DNA from: JBHHXR01 sp046757205
Lineage (GTDB): Bacteria > Pseudomonadota > Alphaproteobacteria > Rhodobacterales > Rhodobacteraceae
DNA length: 7,228 nt
Direction: 5' to 3'
NCBI GenBank assembly: GCA_046757205.1
Contig: JBHHXR010000191.1
Location: 1 to 7,228, forward strand
In this document: positions 1 to 6,835 of the stretch, piece after piece
Position numbering within the stretch: position 1 is the first letter of the stretch
Layout of the letters: every line of letters starts with the position of its first letter
The notes under the pieces: model-generated
The model's database searches: none
Seen by the model: the letters and a program-made list of their open reading frames with translations, nothing else
Told to the model about the DNA's origin: nothing
Position numbers and translations under genes: made by a program

Positions 1-72
1 ACCAACCAGCCTGGCGGCCTTTGTGAAACTCAACGTCGCGGCGACTTTCTCGAAGGCGTTTACGTCAGACAT
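1..72 (-). CDS. LysR-family transcriptional regulator, N-terminal fragment (cut by window edge)
   Basis: Read on the minus strand from an ATG at 72-70, the frame stays open to the window edge and gives 24 residues, beginning MSDVNAF and ending TKAARLVG. The pattern F-x-x-V-A-x-x-x-S-F-T-x-A-A-x-x-[LV]-G is the start of the winged helix-turn-helix of LysR-type regulators (helix 1 and the start of the HTH), at the position expected in that family. An in-frame ATG two codons upstream (78-76) is an alternative start; a GATGAGA-like stretch lies about 9 nt before the ATG at 72. The effector domain is outside the window, so neither ligand nor target can be named. LysR regulators often control a divergent neighbour, but the nearest plus-strand gene, pgaA, is over 800 bases away, and the N-terminus does not look like NhaR, the LysR regulator that activates pga in E. 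coli. Confidence 0.75.
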   Translation of the reverse strand, partial: MSDVNAFEKVAATLSFTKAARLVG

Positions 73-772
73 ATTCATCGGTCTCATCTAACCTTGATTT
101 TGTCGCTGAGGTACGCAGGGTCCCGGCCTCTTTGATCAGGGGTCGGTCATCGGGCTCTGATCGTGCCCGGATTCCCAATACCTTGAGGAAGCGAATCGAT
201 AAGCGCGCAAGCGCCGTGTCTCGCCGCTCAAAGTCGGGTTGGATAAGGCGCCGTCTGCATGGTTCGTTAATCAGCACAGGTGGACGCGCGAACCTCGAAG
301 GCAAGCGGCCCGTACCGACGAAAATCGTGTCGTAGTTCATAGGGCGTTTACATCGTTAAGCTTGAGCGATTGCTGCTACTGCAGCCTAGGGGTCTATCTA
401 TTCGGACGGCAATACGCAAATGCCGTATCGGATTACGTAGTTACTCTGCAACAGGATCGCGTGGTGACTCAGGGGCAATCGAACTGGGCTGTAAGATGTC
501 CCGGATGCCGCGTCGCCCGCATGATATGCATGCCAAGTATCGCCTTTCGTCTCTTCCATATCGGTCGGGCTGCTTGCCGGCACCGTGTCGAGGCCGGGAT
601 CAGCGTCTGACACGGCAACCATCGGCAGTCTGTTTCGGTGCTGTCTGTCCTCCGGCTGAAGCTCGTTGCCCGACCCGGGTCCGATGATGCGGGATCCGCG
701 GATCGACAGGGCATTACTTGCGCAGGAGCAAGCGGTTTCAACGCTGCTCGAGCATGCCCAATGCCATGTACT

Positions 773-811
773 GCGTCACATTTGACAATAAAAAGCGCCG
801 GATTGTGACGC
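773..811. repeat. 8+8 bp perfect inverted repeat upstream of pgaA (candidate operator or hairpin)
   Basis: GCGTCACA at 773-780 and TGTGACGC at 804-811 are perfect inverted copies, 31 bp apart from copy to copy, which is about three helical turns. The 23 bp between them contain a consensus-like TTGACA (782-787) and an A-rich tract (788-794). The position, 77-115 bases before the pgaA start, suits an operator bound by a dimer or pair of dimers near the promoter, or an RNA hairpin if transcription starts upstream. The TCACA/TGTGA half-sites recall CRP-type boxes, but they point outward with a long spacer, so this is not a canonical CRP site. The repeat itself is seen; its role is inference. Confidence 0.4.
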
Positions 812-846
812 CCTACCTTCTGTGCAATATCCCGGAAATCTAAACT
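782..846 (+). promoter_or_regulatory. Probable promoter region of pgaABCD (exact boxes uncertain)
   Basis: This AT-richer stretch just before the operon is where a sigma-70-type promoter is expected. TTGACA at 782-787 is a perfect -35 hexamer, but no good -10 lies 16-18 bp downstream. Alternatives are TTGTGA (803-808) with CAATAT (825-830) at a 16 bp spacing, or a -10-like TAAACT at 841-846 with a poor -35. None is strong, which fits an activated promoter. In E. coli the pga promoter needs the activator NhaR; no equivalent can be assigned here. Confidence 0.3.
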
Positions 847-877
847 TTTCCGTAACTTAGCTGATCACTTTGGGGGC

Positions 878-883
878 GAGGAG
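878..883 (+). promoter_or_regulatory. Shine-Dalgarno of pgaA, deciding the start at 888
   Basis: GAGGAG lies 4 bases before the ATG at 888. The in-frame TTG at 870 and the in-frame ATG at 939 have no comparable purine-rich site at the right distance. This favours 888 as the start, although the signal peptide itself would fit best from 939. Confidence 0.6.
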
Positions 884-887
884 CGGG

Positions 888-3353
888 ATGGCTGCCGCTG
901 GGTGGCGCTCCTGTGCCGCTTTTTCCCCGGCACTGAACATGCGCATTTCCGGATATGTCCTGCTGTTGATCTCCGCGGGGGCGGGTTTCCCTGCTTCGGC
1001 TGCCGCCGGGCCGGACCCTCCGCCGCGGTCGCACGATGAAGCCATCGATCTTGCCCGTAGCGGTGAGTTTGATGAAGCCCTGGGCATCCTTTGGGCGCTG
1101 CGCGAGGCCGATCCCGATGATTTGCGGCTGCTCTACGACGAGACCGTGGTCCTGGCATGGGCCGGTCAGGATGACCGGGTCCTGCGAAACGCGAAGCTCA
1201 TCGATCTCGGGGCCGCCCCGGCTTACGTGCTCAGCGCGGTCGCGAAGTCGGCGCGCAACATGCGCGAATTCGACAGCGCGGCAAGCTGGTACTCGATCCT
1301 GGTCGGCCGCGACGCCGCCGATCTGGACGCGAGGCTCGGGCTTGCGATGACGCACGCCGATGCAGGGAAGCCGGGTGAGGCATGGCTGGCGATCTCGGCG
1401 GCGCCCGATGATCAGAGGAACGCCGTGCGGCTGCGACTGACCGAGGCCTATGTCTGCGAGCGGCAGGGGCGCTTCATGGAGGCCCTGGCAAGGTACCAGG
1501 GCGTACTGGAAGCGGCGCCGGGGAACAGGGCCGCGTTACGGGGAAAGGCGCTGTTGCTGCGCATGGCGCTGCTGCCGTCGGAGGCGCTGGCGCTTGCACG
1601 CGAGCACCCGGGGATCCTCGATGACGAGGAGGTCGTACAACTCGAAGCGGACGTGGCGGCGCTCGAGGTCCGCCACGGCGCACAGACGGCGTACCCGCCG
1701 TCCCGTCGACATGAAGGCACCGACCGGGCGCTGGCGCACATCGACGCACTGCTGGCACGCCCCGACCTGGACCCGGCGGTACGTCTTCGCCTTCGCTACG
1801 ATCGCATCGTGGCGCTGACGGATCGCCTGCGCATGCCCGAGGCCATCGCGGACTTCGAGGCCCTGGCCGCCGATCCCGAAGACGTTCCGGCCTACGTGTT
1901 GCGGGAAGTCGGCAGAGCCTATCTCCACGAACGTGAGCCGGAACAGGCAACCCGCGTGCTGGCGCTGGCATTGGCGCAGGACCCGGACGACACGGACGCC
2001 AAAGTCCAGCTGTTCTTCGCCTACTCCGACCTGCACCAGCCCGGGCGCGCGCTCGGTCTCGCCGAGTCATTGCTCGCGGGACTCGATCCGACCAGGCAGG
2101 TCACCGGCTCCGCGGTGGTGAAAGGCAACGAGACATACCTGCAGGCTGCCGTTCTGGCCGGACTGGCGCGGGCATACGCGGACCGACTCGCGGAATCTCA
2201 GGAATACTTCGAGCAGCTCCGCGCCAGATACCCGCACAACAGCGACATCCGTCAGGAGCTGGCCAACGTGTACCGCTGGCGCGGCTGGCTGGACCGGTCG
2301 CTGGCGGAATACGCGCAGGTACTGGCCGTCGAACCGGACCGGCTGTCGGCTCGCGTCGGCTACGCGCATACCCGACTGGACAGTCGTGATTACCTGGCTG
2401 TCGAACGGGAACTGCGGGCGTTGAGCGAGCATTACGGCGACGAACGCGCGGTGCAAGACCTTGCGAAACGCTGGCAGGCGCACGAGCGCAGTGAGCTGAG
2501 CCTGGATGCGCGGGCCGGCGAAAGCAGCGGGCAGACTTTCGGCGAGGACCAGTACCGCGTGGACGCCGTGTGGCTGTCCCGGCCGATCGCGCGCCGATAC
2601 CGGGCCCTGGTGTACACGCATGATGCGTTCGCGGAATTTCCCGAGGGTGAGGCGCGCCGGCGGCGACTCGGCGCCGGAATGGAATACCGTTACGGGCGCT
2701 GGCAGGCGCGCGCACGGCTATCGGCCGACAGGAGCGGCGGCGACGCCGGCGTGCGCGCTTCGTTCGACTATCGCCTGAGCGATCTCCTGAGTATCGGCGG
2801 CATCGTCGAGACGGAGAGCGACGCAACCCCCCTGCGCGGCGAGCGCGTCGGCGTGAGCAGCAGGCTTGTGGAATTGAGGGCGGTGTACGCAAGACACGAG
2901 TCCACCGCGCTTCGCGCGGCGCTGAGCCATCAGGATCTTTCCGATGGCAACTCCGGCGGCGCGGTTTTCCTCGGCGCCGAACAAAGGCTGGTCAACCGGC
3001 CCGGCTACAAGCTGACGCTGATCGGAGAGCTCGGCTTGGAGGACCGGTCCCGGGACGACGTCGCCTATTTCAGCCCGCGACGCGGGTTCACCTGGACGAC
3101 CGGAATGCGCAATGACTGGCTGATGTTCCGGCGGTACGGCCTCGGCCTGATGCACGGGATCACGGCAGAGTTCGGGCAATACGATCAGTCCGGCTTCGAT
3201 GCCGGTGACATCTGGAGTCTGGGTTACGAGTTCCGGGCCGACCTCAACGAGCGCTGGCAAGCCCGGCTGGGGTTTACCCGCCGCAGCAACGTGTACGACG
3301 GCGGCAGGGAGTACTCGAGCTTCGTGCTCGCCGGCTTCAACGGGAGGTTCTGA
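888..3353 (+). CDS. pgaA: PgaA/HmsH-like outer-membrane PNAG exporter
   Basis: Exports poly-beta-1,6-GlcNAc, partly deacetylated by PgaB, across the outer membrane. The product from ATG 888 is 821 aa, close to the roughly 807 aa of E. coli PgaA. A signal peptide is visible from Met18 (MRISGYVLLLIS) with likely cleavage after ASA near residue 38. Residues about 45-530 are helical repeats with TPR character (for example RQGRFMEALARYQGVLEAAPGNR cut short: pattern W/L-G-Y-A-P spacing, and WRGWLDRSLAEYAQVL), a periplasmic scaffold that in E. coli contacts PgaB. From about residue 532 to the end the chain becomes alternating polar/hydrophobic strands rich in Arg, Tyr and Gly, fitting the 16-stranded barrel, and it ends in Phe (FVLAGFNGRF) as outer-membrane barrels do. 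First gene of the operon; its TGA overlaps the pgaB ATG. The start is the main uncertainty: TTG 870 (827 aa), ATG 888 (best ribosome site) or ATG 939 (804 aa, cleanest signal peptide). Confidence 0.9.
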   Translation: MAAAGWRSCAAFSPALNMRISGYVLLLISAGAGFPASAAAGPDPPPRSHDEAIDLARSGEFDEALGILWALREADPDDLRLLYDETVVLAWAGQDDRVLRNAKLIDLGAAPAYVLSAVAKSARNMREFDSAASWYSILVGRDAADLDARLGLAMTHADAGKPGEAWLAISAAPDDQRNAVRLRLTEAYVCERQGRFMEALARYQGVLEAAPGNRAALRGKALLLRMALLPSEALALAREHPGILDDEEVVQLEADVAALEVRHGAQTAYPPSRRHEGTDRALAHIDALLARPDLDPAVRLRLRYDRIVALTDRLRMPEAIADFEALAADPEDVPAYVLREVGRAYLHEREPEQATRVLALALAQDPDDTDAKVQLFFAYSDLHQPGRALGLAESLLAGLDPTRQVTGSAVVKGNETYLQAAVLAGLARAYADRLAESQEYFEQLRARYPHNSDIRQELANVYRWRGWLDRSLAEYAQVLAVEPDRLSARVGYAHTRLDSRDYLAVERELRALSEHYGDERAVQDLAKRWQAHERSELSLDARAGESSGQTFGEDQYRVDAVWLSRPIARRYRALVYTHDAFAEFPEGEARRRRLGAGMEYRYGRWQARARLSADRSGGDAGVRASFDYRLSDLLSIGGIVETESDATPLRGERVGVSSRLVELRAVYARHESTALRAALSHQDLSDGNSGGAVFLGAEQRLVNRPGYKLTLIGELGLEDRSRDDVAYFSPRRGFTWTTGMRNDWLMFRRYGLGLMHGITAEFGQYDQSGFDAGDIWSLGYEFRADLNERWQARLGFTRRSNVYDGGREYSSFVLAGFNGRF
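3342..3347 (+). promoter_or_regulatory. Shine-Dalgarno of pgaB inside the pgaA 3' end
   Basis: GGGAGG lies 5 bases before the ATG at 3353, within the last codons of pgaA. Together with the TGATG stop/start overlap it suggests translational coupling of pgaB to pgaA. Confidence 0.7.
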
Positions 3354-5086
3354 TGCGCTTGCTGCCGATCCTGCTGTTGATCACGCTTCCTGCCCTGGGC
3401 GCGGAGCAGGCGTATCGCGTGATCGCGTATCACGACGTGCAGGACGAGGTCGCGGGGGACTTCGATCCGGACCAGTATGCCGTGTCGACGAGAAATCTGA
3501 TCGAGCACTTCACCTGGCTGCGCGACCACGGCTTTCATCCGGTCGGCGTCGATCAGATCGTTGCCGCTCATGAAGGCCGGCGGACTCTGCCGGGCAACGC
3601 GGTCCTGCTCACCTTCGATGACGGTCTCGTCAGCGCCTACACCCGGGTCTTCCCGCTGCTGAAGCTGTTCGGTTATCCGGCCGTGGTCAGCATCGTGACG
3701 AGCTGGATCGAGACGGAAGGCGCCGTCGAGTACGCCGGCCGCCGGCTCACCAGCAAAGACTTCCTGAACTGGAGCCAGATCCGTGAAATGCAGGAATCCG
3801 GCCTGGTCGAGATCGCTTCCCACAGCCACGACCTGCATCGCGGTATTCGCGGCAATCCGCAGGGCAACCTGCAACCAGCGGCCGTTACGCGGGGGTACGA
3901 CGGCGCGGCATATGAGAGCGATGCCGAATACAGGGGCCGAATCGGCGCCGACCTGGCGCTCTCCGTGGCGACGATTGCCGCTGCAACCGGGGTGCCGCCC
4001 CGCATGATTGCCTGGCCGTACGGGGCCTACAACGATGCCGCGGCGTCGGTCGCCGCTCATCACGGCATGCACATCGGCCTCGGCCTGGGACCGGGTCCGG
4101 TCGTTCGAGGCGAGACGCTCCAGCTCGGACGCCATCTCGCCATCGCCAACCCGGGTATCCGCGATCTCAGCGCAGAGCTGTTGCTCGATCGGTCGCGCCC
4201 GCCCGTGCGCATGGTGCAATTGGGCCTCGATTCGGTATTCGATCCCGATCCGCTGCTGACCGGAGCCCGGCTGGATACCCTGCTCGATCGCGTCAAGGCG
4301 CTTCAGATCAGCCACGTCTTCCTGAGGGCCGTCGCGGATGATGACGGAGACGGTGTCGCCGATGCCGCCTACTTCCCGAACCGGCATCTCCCGGTCCGCG
4401 CCGACCTGTTCAATCATGTCGCCTGGCAGCTCAGGACACGCTCCAACGTCAGGGTCTTCGCATGGCTGCCCCTGCCGGGCTCGGCTGCATTCGATGCCGG
4501 TGCCCGCGAGAGCATCGCCGATCTGTACGAGGACCTGGCGGCGCACGCGCATTTCGATGGCCTGGTGTTTCGTGACGGTGAAGGCGTGGACGGCTCCGCA
4601 GGCTCCGGCGGGCAGGCGCGGGCCACGGTGGAGCTCAGCGCCGAATTGCTGGCCCGGGCGCGTCGGTTTCATCCGGAGCTCAAGTCAGTCAGGAGTCTAG
4701 TTGCGAACGCGCCGCCCGGACCGGCCGGGACGGACTACCTTGCACAGGACTTCGACTCGTATCTTGACGCCTACGATTACGTGGCCCTGACGGCGACGCC
4801 GGCGGCGGACGGAGCGAGAGCAGAGGAGCGCTTTTACGAACGACTGGTCGCCGAGGTGAGCAGACGGGCATCCGGCCTCGACCGGACAATCTTCGAGCTG
4901 CAGGCACGCTGGCCCTCTGAAGGCGAGCCGGACGCGCGACTGCGCGCCACCATGTGGCGGCTTCAATCGCAGGGGGTTCGTCACCTCGGCTACTACCCGG
5001 AGGATTTCATCGCCGGGCATCCGGACATTGGAGAGCTTCGTCTCGGTATCTCGCTGGCGGAGGCGCCCGGAGGATCGGGACTGTGA
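3353..5086 (+). CDS. pgaB: PgaB/HmsF-like PNAG N-deacetylase with shortened C-terminal domain
   Basis: Removes N-acetyl groups from part of the PNAG chain in the periplasm, a step needed for export through PgaA. The product is 577 aa, against about 672 in E. coli. Residues 1-16 are a signal peptide (MRLLPILLLITLPALG) with no cysteine after it, so it is not the lipoprotein that E. coli PgaB is. Residues about 20-270 are a carbohydrate-esterase-4 deacetylase: YHDV at 26-29, FDDG with Asp89 (expected general base) and Asp90 (metal), SHSHDLH with His157 and His162 (metal ligands), and WPYG at 221-224. From about Val285 the second domain typical of PgaB begins (DDDGDG, FPNRHLPVRADLF, HVAWQLRTRS, LYEDLA, FDGLVF, ELQARW, GYYPEDF are recognisable). 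It is some 60 residues short, mainly in two places flanking FDGLVF, where the E. coli HDD-type acidic motif reads RDG. The deacetylase is probably active, the hydrolase domain doubtful. Coupled to pgaA (TGATG) and pgaC (GTGA). Confidence 0.92.
   Translation: MRLLPILLLITLPALGAEQAYRVIAYHDVQDEVAGDFDPDQYAVSTRNLIEHFTWLRDHGFHPVGVDQIVAAHEGRRTLPGNAVLLTFDDGLVSAYTRVFPLLKLFGYPAVVSIVTSWIETEGAVEYAGRRLTSKDFLNWSQIREMQESGLVEIASHSHDLHRGIRGNPQGNLQPAAVTRGYDGAAYESDAEYRGRIGADLALSVATIAAATGVPPRMIAWPYGAYNDAAASVAAHHGMHIGLGLGPGPVVRGETLQLGRHLAIANPGIRDLSAELLLDRSRPPVRMVQLGLDSVFDPDPLLTGARLDTLLDRVKALQISHVFLRAVADDDGDGVADAAYFPNRHLPVRADLFNHVAWQLRTRSNVRVFAWLPLPGSAAFDAGARESIADLYEDLAAHAHFDGLVFRDGEGVDGSAGSGGQARATVELSAELLARARRFHPELKSVRSLVANAPPGPAGTDYLAQDFDSYLDAYDYVALTATPAADGARAEERFYERLVAEVSRRASGLDRTIFELQARWPSEGEPDARLRATMWRLQSQGVRHLGYYPEDFIAGHPDIGELRLGISLAEAPGGSGL
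5069..5073 (+). promoter_or_regulatory. Shine-Dalgarno of pgaC, supporting the GTG start
   Basis: GGAGG lies 9 bases before the GTG at 5083. This is the only good ribosome site near the expected N-terminus of PgaC, and it favours GTG 5083 over an in-frame ATG at 4954 deep within pgaB. Confidence 0.7.
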
Positions 5087-6357
5087 GCTTCGATGCGATC
5101 ATTGCGGCGCTGCTCGATTTCGCCTTCTACTACCCGCTGTTCATGGCGTGCCTGTGGATGACGGGCGCGGTCTACTATTTCTTCTATCGGGAACACGTCG
5201 AGAAGCGGCCGGTGGACAATCCTCCGCTGCTGCCCGACACACCCGGTGTCACTTTCATTGTTCCGTGTCACAACGAGGCCAGGAACGTTCGGGAAACGAT
5301 ACTGGCGCTGTTGAACCAGGAGTATCCCGATTTCGAGGTCATTGCGGTCAACGATGCGAGCACCGACGACACCGGAGAGATCCTCGAGACCCTGGCCGAG
5401 GAATCGCCTCGCCTGCGGGTGATTCATCATGCGACCAACCAGGGCAAGGCCATGGGGCTGCGAGTCGGCGCCATCGCGTCGAAAAACGAGATCCTCGTGT
5501 GCGTGGACGGAGACGCGATACTCCAGCGCCACGCGACGCGGTGGCTGGTCTGGCATTTCGCGCAGGGACCGCGGGTCGGCGCAGTAACCGGCAACCCGCG
5601 GGTCCGCAACAGAACGACCCTGCTCGGAAAAATCCAGGTCGGCGAGTTTTCGTCGATCATCGGCCTGATCAAACGCGCTCAGCGCATCTACGGGCGGGTA
5701 TTCACGGTCTCCGGCGTGGTCGCAGCCTTTCGAAGATCGGCCCTGCACGCGGTGGGTTACTGGAATCTGGACATGGTCACGGAGGACATCGATATCAGCT
5801 GGAGTCTGCAGCTCAATCAGTGGGACGTGCGCTACGAGCCCAACGCGCTTTGTTACATTCTGATGCCGGAGACCCTGGCAGGTCTCTGGCGCCAGCGCGT
5901 GCGTTGGGCACAGGGCGGCGTCGAGGTGCTGAAAAGGCATTTCGGGGAGCTTCTCACCCGGCGCAATCGCCGCATGTGGCTGGTCGGAGTCGAGCTCATC
6001 GTGAGCGAGTTCTGGGCCTACGTCATGGCATTCATTCTTCTGTTCTGGTCGCTGGGCCTGTTTTTCGATCTACCGCCGCCGCTCGAGGTGTCGACGATCC
6101 TGCCGGGCTGGACCGGCGTCGTGCTCGGCGCGACATGCCTTCTGCAATTCGGTATCAGCCTGGTCATCGACAGCCGCTACGAGGCGCGGCAGCTGGGACA
6201 GTACTATTACTGGATGATCTGGTATCCGATGGTTTACTGGGTCATCCACGCGGCGGCCAGCGTGGTGGCGGTACCGAAGGCCCTTGCCAAACGTGACGGC
6301 ACGCGGGCCATCTGGGTCAGCCCGGACAGGGGCGTGCGCCCGCAGGCAGGGGATTGA
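5083..6357 (+). CDS. pgaC: PgaC/HmsR-like poly-beta-1,6-GlcNAc synthase (GT2)
   Basis: Inner-membrane processive glycosyltransferase that polymerises GlcNAc from UDP-GlcNAc and moves the chain to the periplasm. From GTG 5083 the product is 424 aa, near the roughly 441 aa of E. coli PgaC. One or two membrane segments lie at residues about 5-33. The cytosolic GT2 domain follows, starting at VTFIVPCHNE, with Asp91 in NDAST, the DxD as DGD at 142-144, TED at 233-235 (Asp235 the expected catalytic base) and QRVRW at 271-275, the Q-x-x-R-W signature of processive synthases that holds the acceptor. Three hydrophobic stretches at about 303-335, 345-365 and 375-400 form the C-terminal membrane part. 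All catalytic motifs are intact. The start overlaps the pgaB stop (GTGA). The frame is open upstream to ATG 4954, but those extra 43 residues are translated from pgaB sequence in another frame and have no GT2 character. In E. coli c-di-GMP binds PgaC and PgaD together and activates synthesis. Confidence 0.95.
   Translation: MSFDAIIAALLDFAFYYPLFMACLWMTGAVYYFFYREHVEKRPVDNPPLLPDTPGVTFIVPCHNEARNVRETILALLNQEYPDFEVIAVNDASTDDTGEILETLAEESPRLRVIHHATNQGKAMGLRVGAIASKNEILVCVDGDAILQRHATRWLVWHFAQGPRVGAVTGNPRVRNRTTLLGKIQVGEFSSIIGLIKRAQRIYGRVFTVSGVVAAFRRSALHAVGYWNLDMVTEDIDISWSLQLNQWDVRYEPNALCYILMPETLAGLWRQRVRWAQGGVEVLKRHFGELLTRRNRRMWLVGVELIVSEFWAYVMAFILLFWSLGLFFDLPPPLEVSTILPGWTGVVLGATCLLQFGISLVIDSRYEARQLGQYYYWMIWYPMVYWVIHAAASVVAVPKALAKRDGTRAIWVSPDRGVRPQAGD
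6348..6352 (+). promoter_or_regulatory. Shine-Dalgarno of pgaD
   Basis: AGGGG lies 6 bases before the ATG at 6359, inside the last codons of pgaC. It selects this ATG, which gives a PgaD of normal size, over an in-frame ATG at 6284 inside pgaC. Confidence 0.6.
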
Positions 6358-6358
6358 C

Positions 6359-6835
6359 ATGTCTGCGGCCGGTGAAAAGTTCTGTATCGATACGCCGCAC
6401 CTGCTGTCGCGCCGGCGGCGCCTCAGCGATGCCATCGCCACCGGGATAATGTGGATGCTGTACTCCTACCTGTGGGTTCCGCTCATCAGTCTGGCGGCGT
6501 GGTTACTGGGGTTCGAATTTGCGTACGACGTGATGGTGCGTGCAGGCGGCATCAGCGCCCTGAAAGACGTGCTGTGGTGGTACGGGTTCGTGTTCGCCTG
6601 CATAGTCATGGTCGTGGCGGCGTGGTCCGCCGTCAATCGATACCGGTTCGCAGCTTATGAGCGGCGGCAATCGGGTAAGATAGTCACTGATGCCGAGCTT
6701 GCCGAGCACTTCTCTCTCGAGCGGGAAGACTTGCAGACAATGCGATCCGCGCGCATTGCGACGGTGCGTCTCGATGCCGCCGGAACCATTGAGCGGGTCG
6801 ACGCTTCCGGCAGGGCTGACGAAAGCAGTCAGTGA
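6359..6835 (+). CDS. pgaD: PgaD/HmsS-like PNAG synthase accessory subunit
   Basis: Small inner-membrane partner of PgaC, needed for polymer synthesis and, in E. coli, for c-di-GMP activation through the PgaC-PgaD interface. From ATG 6359 the product is 158 aa, about 20 longer than E. coli PgaD. It has a polar N-terminus with an Arg run (LLSRRRRLSD, about 15-24), a membrane segment at about 27-52 (IMWMLYSYLWVPLISLAAW), a short loop, a second segment at about 72-94 (WWYGFVFACIVMVVAAWSA), then the family's NRYRF-like motif at 93-97 and a cytosolic tail. The tail pattern of a 'DAELAEHFSL' helix, then a strand RIATVRLDAAGTI, matches the layout of E. coli PgaD. The last ten residues (VDASGRADES...) look like a species-specific tail. 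It starts one base after the pgaC stop and its last 7 bases overlap the convergent ORF at 6829-6996. Confidence 0.88.
   Translation: MSAAGEKFCIDTPHLLSRRRRLSDAIATGIMWMLYSYLWVPLISLAAWLLGFEFAYDVMVRAGGISALKDVLWWYGFVFACIVMVVAAWSAVNRYRFAAYERRQSGKIVTDAELAEHFSLEREDLQTMRSARIATVRLDAAGTIERVDASGRADESSQ

Larger units (their letters stand above)
73..869. other. Long intergenic region upstream of the pga operon
   Basis: Nearly 800 bases without a convincing gene. Open frames on both strands are short and arginine-rich, lack good ribosome binding sites and resemble no family I recognise. Base composition is visibly more AT-rich than in the flanking genes. Visible structure includes perfect palindromes at 672-681 (GACCCGGGTC) and 693-704 (GATCCGCGGATC), a short hairpin at 373-386 (GCTGC-TACT-GCAGC), and the inverted repeat at 773-811 described separately. 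It should carry the promoter of the pga operon at its right end and that of the LysR gene at its left end. I see no tRNA, rRNA or recognisable small RNA, and no T-rich intrinsic terminator. Confidence 0.6.

Noticed and set aside
773..811. Canonical CRP site
   Set aside because: CRP needs TGTGA-N6-TCACA facing inward; here the half-sites face outward with a 23 bp gap.
3224..4672. Very long minus-strand open frame (482 codons) opposite pgaB
   Set aside because: It is a shadow of GC-rich pgaB/pgaA codons; no ribosome site and no recognisable domains, and the plus strand has clear catalytic motifs.
4954..5082. Extended pgaC N-terminus from ATG 4954
   Set aside because: It overlaps pgaB by 133 bases in another frame, gives residues unlike any PgaC, and GTG 5083 has a GGAGG at ideal spacing.
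5028..6296. Long plus-strand frame (422 codons) overlapping pgaC
   Set aside because: Arg/Gly/Ala-rich shadow in the wrong frame; pgaC in the correct frame carries all GT2 motifs.
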